A stretch of DNA of 5,960 bases from positions 1 through 5,960 of the forward strand of contig JAIRYY010000199.1 of NCBI GenBank assembly GCA_031267485.1. The letters are read 5' to 3'. Made by a program: the position numbers and the translations under genes. Shown one piece after another: positions 5,687-5,960 of this stretch. A model generated the notes under the pieces. That model was given only the letters and a program-made list of their open reading frames with translations, did not search any database and was not told where the DNA came from. The first letter of the stretch is position 1. The number at the start of each line of letters is the position of its first letter. This stretch comes from Tannerella sp. (GTDB lineage Bacteria; Bacteroidota; Bacteroidia; Bacteroidales; Tannerellaceae).

Positions 5687-5807
5687 GGTTGGCCGGAGGT
5701 TTTCAACCGGATACGCCGCCCTGTCTATAATTTGAACAAAATGACCCACACGATTCGTTATAGAGCCTATTTTTTTCGCTCAACAGTGAATTTTTTTTGG
5801 TTTTTGT
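5687..5807. other. Intergenic spacer, nothing definite
   Basis: Between the palindrome and the plus-strand promoter I see no gene or RNA. A weak TCTATAA (5724-5730) / TTATAGA (5758-5764) inverted repeat is present, and the sequence becomes very T-rich from about 5770 onward. Confidence 0.4.
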
Positions 5808-5836
5808 TTTGTTTATAAAAAAATGTACTATCTTTG
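5808..5836 (+). promoter_or_regulatory. Bacteroidetes-type promoter on the plus strand
   Basis: TTTG (5808-5811), a 17-bp spacer, then TATCTTTG followed by CA (5829-5838) gives an excellent TAnnTTTG element within an AT-rich run. An alternative TTTG at 5803-5806 gives a 22-bp spacer. Transcription would start near 5842-5845 and head out of the right end of the window. Confidence 0.65.
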
Positions 5837-5872
5837 CAGCGAAATTTTTTGTAATTGATAAAAAAGCAGCTC

Positions 5873-5960
5873 ATGAATAAACTTTCTGTTTTTCCTGTAA
5901 AAAAATTGAGTTCGGACTTCCTTTTTGGCCGTCCGTGGCATGATTCTTGCAGAGAGAGAG
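5873..5960 (+). CDS. Doubtful partial reading frame, open at the window edge
   Basis: An ATG at 5873, about 30 bases after the predicted transcription start, opens a frame of 29 codons that is still open at the end of the window. The peptide starts MNKLSVFPVKKLSSDFLFGR and is not recognised. In favour: the promoter just upstream and an A-rich leader (GATAAAAAAGCAGCTC). Against: a sigma-54 type element lies inside this frame at 5936-5951, which suggests that the stretch is a promoter region for a gene further right. No function can be assigned. Confidence 0.3.
   Translation, partial: MNKLSVFPVKKLSSDFLFGRPWHDSCRER
5936..5951 (+). promoter_or_regulatory. Sigma-54 (RpoN) type -24/-12 promoter element
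   Basis: TGGCATGATTCTTGCA matches the sigma-54 consensus TGGCAYG-N4-TTGCA, with the required GG-N10-GC spacing. Transcription would begin about 10-12 bases later, just past the window edge. If real, the downstream gene depends on an enhancer-binding activator, whose site might lie in the preceding few hundred bases. A chance match is possible but the element is near perfect. Confidence 0.55.

Noticed and set aside
5467..5818. Short frames on both strands across the right palindrome (79 to 84 codons)
   Set aside because: They translate interspersed repeat sequence and lack plausible starts or protein similarity.

Overview
The window looks like a chromosomal segment of a Bacteroidetes (probably Bacteroidales) bacterium. 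The main evidence is two promoters of the Bacteroidetes primary-sigma type (TTTG, a spacer of about 17-18 bp, then TAnnTTTG): one ahead of the main operon on the minus strand, one near the right edge on the plus strand. The coding core is moderately GC-rich and the flanks are AT-rich and full of repeats. The species cannot be named from this sequence.

The core (873-5412) is a compact four-gene operon on the minus strand. In transcription order it encodes: (1) a 254-residue iron-sulfur protein with an HdrA-like N-terminal region and two [4Fe-4S] ferredoxin motifs; (2) a 410-residue radical SAM enzyme with four further C-terminal cysteines; (3) a 527-residue fusion of a cysteine-rich DUF116-like domain with a complete trans-polyprenyl diphosphate synthase; and (4) a 321-residue alpha/alpha-barrel protein of the prenyltransferase / terpene-cyclase superfamily that lacks the usual catalytic residues of both branches. 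The genes overlap or sit 9 bp apart, so they are very probably co-transcribed and translationally coupled. My inference is a pathway in which a polyprenyl diphosphate is made, handled by the barrel protein, and modified by radical chemistry supplied with electrons by the ferredoxin-like protein. I do not recognise this combination as a characterised pathway.

The left flank (1-872) appears non-coding. It holds a 23-bp repeat present as a direct pair plus one inverted partial copy (9-115), a 32-bp perfect hairpin (158-231), a remarkable 390-bp array of 21-bp units that reverses orientation in the middle (348-737), and a second, unrelated 21-bp tandem array interrupted by a GC-rich hairpin element (753-876). 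The second array runs into the stop codon of gene 4.

The right flank (5413-5960) holds the operon promoter, a second palindrome of the same family as the 158-231 hairpin (5579-5686), a primary-sigma promoter on the plus strand, a doubtful partial reading frame, and a near-perfect sigma-54 type -24/-12 element in the last 25 bases. The last would drive a gene lying outside the window.
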